Below are positions 23,501 to 33,649 of a DNA stretch of 64,000 bases, piece after piece. A program made the position numbers and the translations under genes. This DNA comes from Lineus longissimus (taxonomy: Eukaryota > Nemertea > Pilidiophora > Heteronemertea > Lineidae). How positions within the stretch are numbered: the first letter of the stretch is position 1; the number at the start of each line of letters is the position of its first letter. The stretch covers positions 6,448,001 to 6,512,000 of the forward strand of contig NC_088314.1 in NCBI RefSeq assembly GCF_910592395.1, written 5' to 3'. The notes under the pieces were generated by a model. The model had not been told where the DNA came from. It saw only the letters and a program-made list of their open reading frames with translations, and made no database searches.

Positions 23501-26500
23501 ACAATAACAATAACCCATCTCCAAGATCCAAGGGATAGTCCTTCAGATATCATATTGAGTATGAATATATACAATGAGACTTGTCTCATGTGAATGGTCT
23601 TCCTCCAGTATGAATATGTTTCTCTGCAATGAGACTTATCTTTCGATACTGCCTCATGTGTATGGTCTTCCTCCAGGTTTCTCGGCTATTCAGTTCTTGT
23701 TATCGGTAAAAGAACGCAAGTCATAATATTTGCAGAAACTCTCCCATGCAGTTGCCCATGGCCCCAGCTGCAAACCAAAGCACAGATTCCAAGAGTGTTA
23801 GCTTACTGTCTAGGCTGGGAAATATCTATTAGCTTTTATCCAGAGTGTTATTTCTCTAGGGTCGGATGAACAGGAGGAACTGCTCTTCGGGAATGAGATC
23901 AATCCTGTCATAACAGGATAGAAAGCTGCTGAAGCTTGCTACTTATCTGGTCATATATTTGGGCTATAAGGTAACTACATGTATATCATATTTCTGAGTC
24001 AGACGGTTCAGTATCAACCAAACAACAGCGTGCGTGATGGAGCAATGATCATGGTACAGGGATAGTCATGTGCACTACTAACTATCGGCATCGTGTCTCC
24101 ATGCTGCAATGCTTGGTTGTCAGCGAGTTCTCCGAAAAATACCATCACCAAAGAGTGAGTAGGGTATTCATGTAGCGAGGGGGCAAGAAACGACAAATCC
24201 ACCCGGACAAAAGTCCATTCTGCGATTTCATAGGCAGCCAAGTGGAAACTACCATCTGACGTACATCATCCCATCCTAAAGAATCTAGACAGAATCTGTG
24301 TTCCCCTGGGGTCCAAGCCAGATTTCACAGTGACCCGAGAAAGCTCCGTATGTCGTATTGACTTCTATTCAAAGCTTTTCCAATAAAATTATCATGAGAG
24401 TTGTGGCTCAGCATCATAATTCTGGCAGACGATGTTGCAAAAGAATTAGATGGTTCCACCTCAAGAAGACTGCACACTCCGGACGCAGTTGACCGGCCTC
24501 GTTCCTCACCCTAATATCGAGGCCAAATTAGGATGACACAATTGGCTGCCCATGTAGTCTAGAAGACTGTAGCTCATATGTGCATCGATGACCACTTAGA
24601 ATGGCACAGACGACATCAACAATATTATGGTCATGAGTACCAAACTCAATTTTTCTCCAATACTAGGAAGACATGTTTGACTAGATTTGAAAACAGTAAA
24701 CATGAAATTCCCATCACCTACATTTTAGATGGACTCTACCATTTCTGATATCTATTAGTTCAATCGGAAGATGAATGAATGGCATGGCCCAATTGATTTT
24801 GCGCTCGGTTGAATCGATAAAGTAAATTGTCTTCCTGCAAATAAAATATCCAATTCATAGATTAAAATCAATGTAAAATCACCCACAACCAATTGCTGTC
24901 TGCGGTATTAATGTTGGTGTTGTAGCTTGCGCTAGTATATAGCGTGCGATTTCAAGGTCAGTCTCAGTGAAGCTTTGAGTACAGATTCGACCCTATTGAT
25001 TTCTTGTAAATCTTTTCTTATAATCTGCAAACCTCTGATGGAGTGATATGCTTAGAAATCATCTGCCAATACTTTTTTTTGAGAAATATTCTATCAAAAA
25101 TCGATTGACCTTCTACTTCTACATCTGTCTTCGTGGAGTACTGACAGTCAGGAGTGAGTATCAAGCAATGGTCTCTCATGAGTTTCGTGTTCTGCTCCTG
25201 GACAGGTGGCCATTCAGTTTTCTAATCTGCTGCTGATTTTCTTCTTTTTACCATCGAACTCGCATCATTACTTTACCTGATTCTACCGACGGTTTCTCAA
25301 CAGCAAGGAAAAACGTCATCATTAACATACCGGAAGTAATAGTAACGGAAAATTTTTGCTATTTGTTGTAGGCTTACACAGATGCGTGGTGGTTTGGTTG
25401 GGAAAATTGGTTTTACTCAGACAGACATATACCTAATTTGTTGAAGCGGAGATAGTGAGTATATTGGACTCAAAAAAGGTGATAATGAATACCAGACAAG
25501 GGAATTTAAACTGTAACAACACCGCATTGTTTTTCTTCTGGTATATCGATATGCGTACATATGTAATGTACAGCATTAGTAGCCCCTTCCTGGCTGCTGT
25601 AACTTACTAATGGTAGATAAGGTAAACCACACAGAAAAGCAATACATTACCTTGCAATAGAAGAATGGTCATGTTTTTTGCTCATATACTACAAGAAGGC
25701 ATTGTGAAGTGCAGCTGAAAGTTAGTACACAAAAAGCAACTGAGGTGGACATTTATACAAAGAAGGCAGCTGATGAAGTGGAAAAGTATACAAAGAAGGC
25801 AACTGAGGTGGACATTTATACAAAGAAGGCAGCTGATGAAGTGGAAAAGTATACAAAGAAGGCAACTGAGGTGCACATTTATACAAAGAAGGCAGCTAAT
25901 GAAGTGGAAAAGTATACAAAAAGGCAACTGAGGTGCACATTTATACAAAGAAGGCAGCTAATGAAGTGGAAAAGTATACAAAGAAGGCAACTGAGGTGCA
26001 CATTTATACAAAGAAGGCAGCTAATGAAGTAGAAAAGTATACAAAGAAGGCAACTGAGGTGCACATTTATACAAAGAAGGCAGCTAATGAAGTGGAAAAG
26101 TATACAAAGAAGGCAACTGAGGTGGACGAGGCAACTGACGAGGTGGAAAAGAATACAGAGAAGGCAACTCAGGGGCACTAGTTTAGTTTTACCCGCATGA
26201 CCCGTACACAGCGCAGTAACAGTATTCTACAACAGGGAAAGGCAAACCACACCATTTAATCAATTTGCCTCGCTTGAGATGAGAATGATTGAAAAGACCA
26301 AACACATCACTGACGCTAAATGTATCAAGATAATGTTTCATTCAATCAAAATAACCATCGCCGATACTAACCAAGTTAACGAATATCGATTAATCTTCCC
26401 CGCAAGTGGATAAATTTCGATGTGTTATTACAGCTTGGTTATTAGTATAGCGGTTCGACTAAGTAGCAAAGCGAAATCACTTAAGGGTGTGGTACTGTCG

Positions 26501-28134
26501 TGTACATGTACATTGTTTTTGTGTGATCCGCAGGCAATTGGATAATAGTGTTTGTGATAGTGAAGAGCCAGAGTTTCCTCACCTCTTTCGTTTGCCCTTT
26601 AGTACATAACGGATATCGTTCTTTTAAATACTTGAGACCAACTTATAGTGGAATCGACCAGGCAATAAAATCGGTAGACTTGGCCATGTAAACCTACTCC
26701 TGAGATAGCGCCCCACGCACGCAGAACCTGTGGAACCATAGACGTTATGTACATTGAAAATACAGGAGAAATTCCCCGTTCGCCATGGAGCAAATGAACG
26801 AGGAAATAACAGAGCATAGTTTATCATTTCTGACATCAGAGAGGAGAAGCAAGGAGCCAGGGCAAAGGAATGGACGTCTGTAACAAGATCACGGACAGGC
26901 TCGTATTTCAATGACGGTCTCTCAAACAAGAGACCGTACATAAAGAGTGCAGAGTAACCAAAAAGTTTATCACTCTTCATGGTCAGATGATGCCGGCCGC
27001 TCCGTCCCCTCAGCTGTCAATTACTTCCCGGTATAGAGAGACGCGCGCTCGATGAATAACCCGTGTTGCGACAGAGGAGACATCAAATAGATAAATGCTT
27101 AGAAATCAATTTATCACGAATGTTACGATGATGTCGTTAGTCTACAAATCGAATGGATTGTCGTGATGTATTGGCTCGAGAGGATGCAGATATGGTGTCG
27201 GTTGTATTATGCGCCGAGACAAACGGTGAACAACCCTTTGCTGTTTTACTTGTACTTAAACTTAATCAAGATATTTCGCATGATCTCATAAAGTTCTTTA
27301 ACCATTTTGGTAAATCATGTAGGCGAATAAATTTCACATATATTCATTTCAGTTCATCAGTTACCATTCCTGTGCGTGCGCGTAAAAAGGAAAAACGGGC
27401 CTCTGCAAATTTGGACCATGAGGAGTCCTGCTAGTCGTCTCGTCTCGTTTTATCGTTTGATATTTACTCACGATCAAATGGGTTTTATGTTTGTTGGAGA
27501 ATGTGACGATTGAAAATTACAATGCTGTTTGTTGAGACAAGCAATGGGTACATAAAACAGCCGAAAAAAACTTACTTATTTGTTCACCAGTGGTGTTCCA
27601 TCCACCGAGTTTACGAAGCAGGCGCTGAATTGCTTCGAGTTGGTCTTTCTCTGTCTCTTCCCGGGACACACACGACCCATAGTAATCCTTCACCTTCCTC
27701 TCAGCAGAAGTATCCGCAACCCTACAAACTGGTAACTCCAAGAGCCGCCGAGATTTCTCTAGGGTTCGCTGGTCAACTCTGACCATGCTGTGCCATTCCC
27801 CAAACGCGGACGAGGGCTGTCCCGAATGATCGTCCGGGGTCCCCGGCCAACGTCCGCAGGCGAACTCGTAAAAGTTTTCGCAGGGGTCCATATCCCGGTT
27901 CATACCTTCTAGAACCCTTGCAGCATCGCGGAGACACTGAGGTGTATTGCATGATTTTTCCTGTACTTTTTCTGTCCTGCACGAAGGCTCTACTGATTCC
28001 TCGTCCGTGGCAGGAGGTTCCCCATCCTGACACCTCTGGCTCACAACAGCCACGTAAATAACTAAGACAATACAGCAAACAGTCGTACACAATAACGCGA
28101 CAACTAATGAAGTGATGGTAAGCTTGCTCCCCAT
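11563..28134 (-). CDS. Neprilysin/ECE-like M13-family protein, probable inactive peptidase, 19 exons, 744 aa
   Basis: M13 enzymes are type II membrane zinc peptidases that cleave extracellular peptides; this one keeps the fold but not the metal site. Exons: 27576-28134, 22465-22610, 21989-22060, 20921-21073, 19668-19751, 19284-19411, 18752-18870, 16345-16457, 15871-15969, 15202-15279, 14577-14698, 14080-14111, 13744-13795, 13038-13105, 12701-12798, 12387-12446, 12172-12264, 11812-11870, 11563-11662. All junction phases agree. Short cytoplasmic tail, signal anchor about 9-31, then the M13 N-terminal signature with MDPCENFYEFACGRW (about 82-96). Also seen: NWKNC (W..C), VQYNAF (NEP N542-A543 equivalents retained) and a C-terminal C-GSAMYP-C pattern. 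HExxH reads NEFGR (599-603), ENIAD reads LGTAD (648-652), and the histidine of NEP H711 is missing; R of FRIIG is kept as RRVLG. Length matches neprilysin (about 750). Start: ATG at 28134, preceded by an in-frame TAG. Confidence 0.92.
13240..13526. repeat. 15-bp minisatellite in inverted arms around a CGT-rich centre
   Basis: The left arm (13240-13389) repeats CCCATTTCGCCTACT-like units; the right arm (13424-13526) repeats the reverse complement, GGCGAAATGGGTGTA. Between them is a GC-rich spacer, (GTC)n then GCACCGCCGCCG. The right arm is nearly homogeneous (about 7 units) while the left is more varied. It sits in the M13 intron between exons 13744-13795 and 13038-13105, and can fold into a long hairpin. 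Confidence 0.9.
15085..15126. repeat. Short imperfect hairpin
   Basis: TTTTTGAGCGTTCCC and GGGGAAACACTCAAAAA flank a loop of about 9 nt in an M13 intron. It might be a remnant of a small inverted-repeat element. Confidence 0.4.
19041..19121. repeat. GAC/GAT trinucleotide microsatellite
   Basis: Runs of GAC then GAT triplets with a few interruptions (GCC, GTT, GAA) in an M13 intron. The histidine- and arginine-rich reading on the minus strand is a by-product. Confidence 0.8.
23208..23680 (+). mobile_element. tRNA-like SINE/MITE-type element, copy B
   Basis: Plus-strand copy of the element at 1290-1757. Order: head with GTACATTTGTAC and CAGCCAATCAGA; a perfect palindromic CRE (TGACGTCA); a tRNA-like block with A-box-like TAGAGCAGTTGG and B-box-like AGTTCGAATCC; a T-rich run; and a tail ending in the duplicated GAAGACCAT-complement unit. 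Compared with copy A it lacks about 22 nt between the two boxes. It lies in the first M13 intron. Confidence 0.65.
24014..24834 (-). CDS. Candidate unrecognised gene nested in M13 intron 1 (two exons, partial)
   Basis: Two minus-strand segments, 24722-24834 and 24014-24255, are open in one shared frame (about 118 codons) when joined across GTAGGT and CAG at phase 1, ending in TGA. The first has a TTTGCAG acceptor in phase 2, so upstream exons are needed. Open stretches on the same strand that might belong are near 25030-25215 and an ATG-initiated 118-codon frame at 26624-26980, but I could not join them. The peptide contains MPFIHLPIEL, FLAPSLHEYP and VFFGELADNQ and matches no family I know. 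It may be a small lineage-specific gene or chance ORFs. Confidence 0.3.
25727..26165. repeat. 63-bp minisatellite, coding-like, about 7 copies
   Basis: The unit is 63 bp (21 codons), itself two related halves of 30 and 33 bp. On the plus strand it reads TKKATEVDIY then TKKAADEVEKY, a charged amphipathic repeat; on the minus strand it reads as a hydrophobic Cys/Leu-rich repeat. One copy near 25920 has lost a single base, shifting the plus-strand frame, and the last copy is variant (VDEATDEVEKN). It lies in the first intron of the M13 gene. No ATG-initiated gene model was found around it. Confidence 0.85.
27576..28134 (-). CDS. First coding exon of the M13-family gene
   Basis: This exon encodes about 186 residues: tail MGSK, one hydrophobic anchor, a stalk with several Cys, and the start of the M13 N domain. 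The donor GTAAGT leaves a phase-1 junction that joins the exon at 22465-22610 (LSDAGWDPDSWRFE). The 5.0-kb intron after it holds copy B of the dispersed element and the 63-bp minisatellite. Confidence 0.95.
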
Positions 28135-28312
28135 TTTGTCCAGCGAATCTTTCCCCTAATCCAAAAGACAACGAATGAAATATGAAGTTATTCCGATGTG
28201 CTCGCCACACTACGGTCTATGAACTGAGCGCATCCCGTGACTGTAGCTCCACGGCCAGTCAGAATCACTGAACGGCGAAGCTTTGCCTGACTGAAAAATC
28301 ATCAGCACCACT

Positions 28313-28742
28313 ATGGAGAGTGGCTCCGTGTTAAACTTTGATGAAGAGAAAGAAAAGCAACAATCAGGCTCGCTCTTCAGGTAAGCCCCTTAGCCGTAAG
28401 TAAAGATACAGCATTTCATTTCTCTCTCCTTGAAACCCCGATGTCACCAGTGGAGTAGACGTTTCGATGGTGAATTTGATCTCTGAAGAGTGAGCTATTT
28501 GCTAGGTTAGTTATTTATCCACTTTCGGTCAGAAGACAGTTGTAGAGGACGCCAAAATAAAGATGTTCCTTGGGAGCACATTTGCATTTCCAAAATTCTA
28601 GTTCACCCATTGAGACTTATCAAATTAGTGGGTTTACTGATTAAATTAAGGCAAAATGGTCTGGTCAAGATCAACCTGGTCAACTTAATCAATTTTGTGT
28701 CTTTTTTGTCTTTACAGGGGTCAGATTTTTAACGGTGTGTAG
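28313..28742 (+). CDS. Possible two-exon micropeptide gene divergent from M13
   Basis: ATG at 28313 opens a frame ending at a good donor (28380|GTAAGC). A strong acceptor (CTTTTTTGTCTTTACAG, 28717) resumes the frame, which stops at 28742, giving 30 aa (starts MESGSVLNFDEEKEKQ). It lies 180 bp from the M13 start on the opposite strand, so it could be a divergent promoter transcript. No homology is recognised. It could equally be a noncoding transcript. Confidence 0.2.
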
Positions 28743-29465
28743 AGATGAGCCTAAAAAAATCAGGAGTATATAGAGGCACTGATAGAGGACCCTCGACCGA
28801 AGCCAACCGGGTGCGAATGTGAAGATGTGAAATGGGCGTGGTCCATGCCCGGGTCCATGTGGTAAGTCTTCGGTAATTTCCGTGCGCTCTCACGGAACCT
28901 ACCGAATAGGAACCGGGCGAACAACCAGGCGGTTTGCCGTTGCTAGGGGAGAGGATTAGGCACCTCCCCAGCAACAGTAACACGTGGCATTCTGTTTTCG
29001 TCCGTCACCGCGGCCAGACCTACATTAATCAACAGAAATATTCGAGGTACCGTAGTAAACCACGGCAATTAACTGTCTTGTTATCTGTAGGTATCGACTG
29101 TAGAAGCTCAGTAAGCGTTAATTGTACAAAATGCTGATTTTGTTCAAATAAAAACCGGGTTCCCCTCCCGCCGCCCGCGCGCCCACCACCAGTTTTGTCG
29201 GGCGGGAAAGCTGTGGTTTGCATTTTTCGAAGTTGTTTGGAAAGGAAAATTGCCAGAGTTAAAGAGGTTGCATTATTGTTACTGGGCAAGTTATCGTGGA
29301 ATAGTGACTATTTGCGATCGTAATATTTGGAAATATTACATTTTGCCCATGTGGACTTCGTATGATGTAAGAAGTGCAGCAGTTGGTTGAACGACGACCA
29401 TTCTGAAACGCTGAACCAATCAGATGACGCAATGCAAAGAACGCGGGAATTGAGACGTGTGGCTC

Positions 29466-29478
29466 GTTACCTAGCAAC
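29466..29478. promoter_or_regulatory. RFX X-box-like site upstream of creatine kinase
   Basis: GTTACCTAGCAAC is an imperfect palindrome of the X-box type bound by RFX factors, which drive ciliary genes. It lies 134 bp before the creatine kinase ATG. A second AGCAACC half-site follows at once. Confidence 0.5.
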
Positions 29479-29611
29479 CTAGCAACCACGTTCCATGCAT
29501 GCCGTTCATCCTGTGCCGCTGGTGCGAAAGTAATTTGTTCCCCTCTGAATTGCAGTCCTCGGCTCATGCTCACTATTTCTTTATTCAGTTCACCACCAAC
29601 ACTGAGAAAAC

Positions 29612-32600
29612 ATGTCTCAAATAATTTCTAAAGTGGTCGGAGTTGTAGCAGCAGGGGCTTGCGTCTATGCAATGTATTCTAGTATGCCATTCGACGAAAT
29701 CACAAGAAGACATGCAAAGAACCCTGCTTTGGCTAACTTTCCTAACTTGTCGCAACACAACAATCTAATGGCTAAATATCTCACACCTGAGGTAAGTATC
29801 TGTTCAGACTGTTATTTCAGTTGAACTCTCCCTGAAAACTAGCCTGAAAACTCTACTATTCAGTTCAACCTGTACTGTATAGAGAGGGTTGTTCTAACTT
29901 CTAAGATGGATCTAAAAATGTGCATAATTTCTGCTATAATGAACAACTGGAGCGACCTCGCCAATGGAACTCTGTATAATTTTCATCAAGTGCCAGTCCA
30001 GCATCATTTTACAACATTCCTTCTTCTTTCCTTAGATTTATGCCAAACTGCATGGTAAGAAGACTCCAAATGACTGGAGCATTGATCAGTGTATCCAGAC
30101 TGGTGTGGACAACCCAGGACACCCTTTCATTGCAACAGTAGGGATGATTGCAGGGGATGAGGAGTCCTATGAGGTAGGACAGAATGAATGAAGGTCCCAA
30201 TAGGTGTTAAAATAAGTGTCTCTGTTCTAATCTGAGGTGTGGTGCTGATAAAGAAAATATCACCTTTATGTCAGCTCCTCCAGTTTCCAAATCCATGTCT
30301 AAGACAACCAACATGACTCGTAAGAAAGATCTCATCCATTCTTCCTTGAGCAAGCCATCTCCAAAATACATAAGGACGATTTCCTCCAAGGGGCAAATGG
30401 TCTCTTCAACTGCCTTTACTTTGTCGTCACAACCTAGTAACATCCCCCGTCTCTAATCTGACTTTGTGAGGGGTCTATTCCGAATGGACGTCCTTCCAAG
30501 AGACAAATGTCTTTGAAAGACATGGGGACAACCTCCTTCGTCATGTTGGTTCTGTGAGTCCATACTCCCCTGAGGACAGTCCTCTTGGTTCTGAGAGTGC
30601 ATACTCCCCGAGGACAATCTACTTGGTTCAGAGTGCATATTCCCCCCGAGGACAACCTCCTTGGTTCTGAGAGTACATACTCCCCGAGGACAATCTACTT
30701 GGTTCTGAGAGTGCATACTCCCCGAGGACAATCTACTTGGTTCAGAGTGCATATTCCCCCCGAGGACAACCTCCTTGGTTCTGAGAGTACATACTCCCCG
30801 AGGACAATCTACTTGGTTCTGAGAGTGCATATTCCCCCCGAGGTCAATCTACTTGGTTCTGAGAGTGCATACTCCCCGAGGACAATCTACTTGGTTCTGA
30901 GAGTGCATATTCCCTGAAGACAACTTACTTGGTTTTGAGAGTGAATACTCCTCCGTGGACAATCTCTTTGGTTCTGAGAGTGCATACTCCCTGAGGACAG
31001 TCTACTTGGTTCTGAGAGTGCATACTCCCTGAAGACAACCTCCTTGGTTCTGAGAGTGCATACTCCCTGAGGACAATCTACTTGGTTCTGAGAGTGCATA
31101 CTCCCTGAGGACAATCTACTTGGTTCTGAGAGTGCATACTCCCTGAAGACAACCTACTTGGTTCTGAGAGGAGACTGAGAGAACATTACGCTTCTCCTCC
31201 ATTTAGGAATACAACCCAGAGACATGTATCACTAATTAGACTTGGGGATGTTTTGGGTGTGAACTTTTCTGTTATTCTGTTCGTGAGTGATATATGAAAC
31301 TGACTTCTCTCTGGAACATGTTAAAACCAACAGAGGAAACTTGTCTCAAAATGATCTTTTCTTGCAGACATTCAAGGCAATATTTGATCCGATCATCGCG
31401 GCACGTCACAATGGTTACAAACCAACTGATAAACATCCCACAGATTTGGATTCATCAAAGGTAAAAGAATCAAAAACTTATTCTTTTGAGGATAGTACCG
31501 AGTATGTGTTTATGGATGTACTTTAATGTTCGAATTGAAAACACCACTGATCAGTCTGTCTAGTCATGGAACAGAAACTGTATTGTCTTCCTTGAGCTCG
31601 ACTGCTTTGGTGCTGGACCAATTCCCTGAATAATCAAGAGTAGCGCATTACTACTAATACCAGTATGCGTCTGCTCCGTGGTTACAACAGAGGGGTGTCT
31701 GGGTAAGGCTGGGGGAATGCTAAAAGTAATTGCAAAGCGCTTTGAGACTATGCTGCACTGGCAGTGATAAAGCCTCACTCACTTTTGACTTTTTTAAAAA
31801 TAAAGTAAAGTTACTTAATGAAGCTCTGTCTTCTCTTTCATCACGTGGTTAAATTCATGTCATTCTAGCCCACAAAATGAAGAACATTTAATGTTTCAAA
31901 CGTATGTTGCTTGTTTTAACCATCAAGATCAATCAAAGGCAACTTGTTGTTACTTTCATGCTTCTTTCCTATAAACGGTCTTAATTTTGAATTCAGATTC
32001 ATGGTGGAGAGTTCGACTCCAAGTACGTCCTCTCAAGTCGCGTACGGACTGGTCGCTCTATCCGTGGACTCAGCCTGCCACCAGCCTGTGCTCGTGCCGA
32101 ACGTCGTGAGGTAGAGAATATCTGCAAGGATGCTCTTGGCAACCTTAGTGGTGAATACAAGGGGAGGTACTACCCCTTGTCTAACATGACAGACGCGGAA
32201 CAAGAACAACTTATTAATGTAAGTGATTTGTGGCCTAAATTATCTTTCCAAACACTCAACCCAATGATTGTGACAAGTTGATTACCTCACAAATTACACT
32301 CTCCTCTTTCAGGATCATTTCCTGTTCGACAAACCAGTGTCTCCCCTCCTCACCTGTGCTGGCATGGCCCGCGACTGGCCCGACGGCCGTGGCATCTGGC
32401 ACAACGACAAGAAGAACTTCCTTGTTTGGATCAACGAGGAGGACCACACCCGTGTCATCTCAATGGAGAAAGGCGGTAACATGAGGAGAGTGTTCGACCG
32501 TTTCTGCAATGGCCTGAAGAATGTCGAAAAGAACATCCAGGCTGCTGGATGGGAGTTCATGTGGAACGAACACCTTGGCTACATCCTGACCTGCCCCAGC

Positions 32601-33310
32601 AACTTGGGAACTGGTCTCAGAGCTGGCGTTCATGTGAAACTGCCTCTTCTCAGCCAGGTAAGACCACTGCCAAAACTAAGTACCCATAGGCTTCTTTGAA
32701 AACGAATCAAATGGAATTTCGGTAAGAGGGGTGGGGTGAAAAAGGTCGATTTTTCATTGCAAACTTTGCGGGGAATTTTAAGAGGGGTGGCAATTAGACC
32801 AATGATCATTACAAGATAAGAATTTTGATATGACAGGGTAAGCAAGACCCCAAGTGAGACACACATCTTCAAAGTGTAATCCAATACATGTACTTATCTT
32901 TGACGACTTCTCGAAAAGTATTGTCTTCATTCCAGGACAAAAGGTTTGACAGCATACTCGAGGGTCTGAACCTGCAGAAGCGTGGCACTGGTGGTGTGGA
33001 TACTGCGGCTGTTGGCGATACTTTTGATATCTCCAACAATGACAGGCTGGGAAAGTCTGAGGTAGGTGGCTGGGATTGGATGACAGATCATAATCACACT
33101 CTCTGATTTGAATATTGTCAAGCAGCAGTCCGAATTATATCCAAGAACCAGCTGACCATGATTTCATTTAAAACTTTACTGACCTTTCCTGTGTTGCAGG
33201 TTCAGCTAGTCCAGTCGGTCATAGATGGTGTCGACACCCTCATCAAGATGGAAAAATCCCTAGAGAGAAATATGCCAATTGATAGTATGGTTCGTGCCGT
33301 TAGGCAATAG
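29612..33310 (+). CDS. Mitochondrial-type creatine kinase, 7 exons, 404 aa
   Basis: It transfers phosphate between ATP and creatine; the mitochondrial type acts as an octamer in the intermembrane space. Exons: 29612-29791, 30036-30173, 31368-31460, 31997-32218, 32313-32657, 32936-33061, 33200-33310, all joined in phase 0 by GT-AG introns. Hallmarks: [33 protein letters not shown], the active-site signature [11 protein letters not shown] (Cys about 305), and [11 protein letters not shown]. The Val in the last motif points to creatine rather than arginine as substrate. [12 protein letters not shown] and the HNN motif near residue 49 fit the mitochondrial class, as does the overall match. The presequence is short: about 25 mostly hydrophobic residues with only one Lys before [10 protein letters not shown]. 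The end ([15 protein letters not shown]) is complete. It is divergent from M13 and convergent with AHCYL. Confidence 0.97.
30555..31172. repeat. 38-39-bp minisatellite in creatine kinase intron 2
   Basis: About 16 head-to-tail units of the type CTTGGTTCTGAGAGTGCATA followed by CTCCCTGAGGACAATCTA. Two sub-families alternate in the first half (CCCCCCGAGGACAACC versus CCCCGAGGACAATC) and the second half is more uniform (CCCTGAGGAC or CCCTGAAGAC). Long ORFs on both strands follow from the repeat. Confidence 0.9.
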
Positions 33311-33649
33311 CAATCATGGCAGGCCGGAGGTCAAGAGAATATGGATTTTTTCATCCCCATACGCAAAGACTGTAATTCTGAAGAATGTTTGACTCTGCAC
33401 AAGAAGAACAAAAAGATGTTCTTTCATACTTTTGTTGTACGTGAAGAGTAAGGAGAAATTCTAGTCACCTCTATGTGTATTCATTCAGCTAGTTCCCATT
33501 TACAGAAATATTTTTACATTATTTATAAAATCCATTTACAATCAACAATGAAGTCTTATTTTTTGTGCATCCTATTTGAAAGTGCCATGCTTAGGTGATA
33601 CTGTTGAAGTTTTAGAACAGGCTTGTTCCTGACCAAAACAGTAAACGGG

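Noticed and set aside
27153-27434. 93-codon plus-strand ORF starting at ATG, antisense in M13 intron 1
   Set aside because: Composition looks protein-like but there is no family match and no supporting splice partner; not enough to call a gene.
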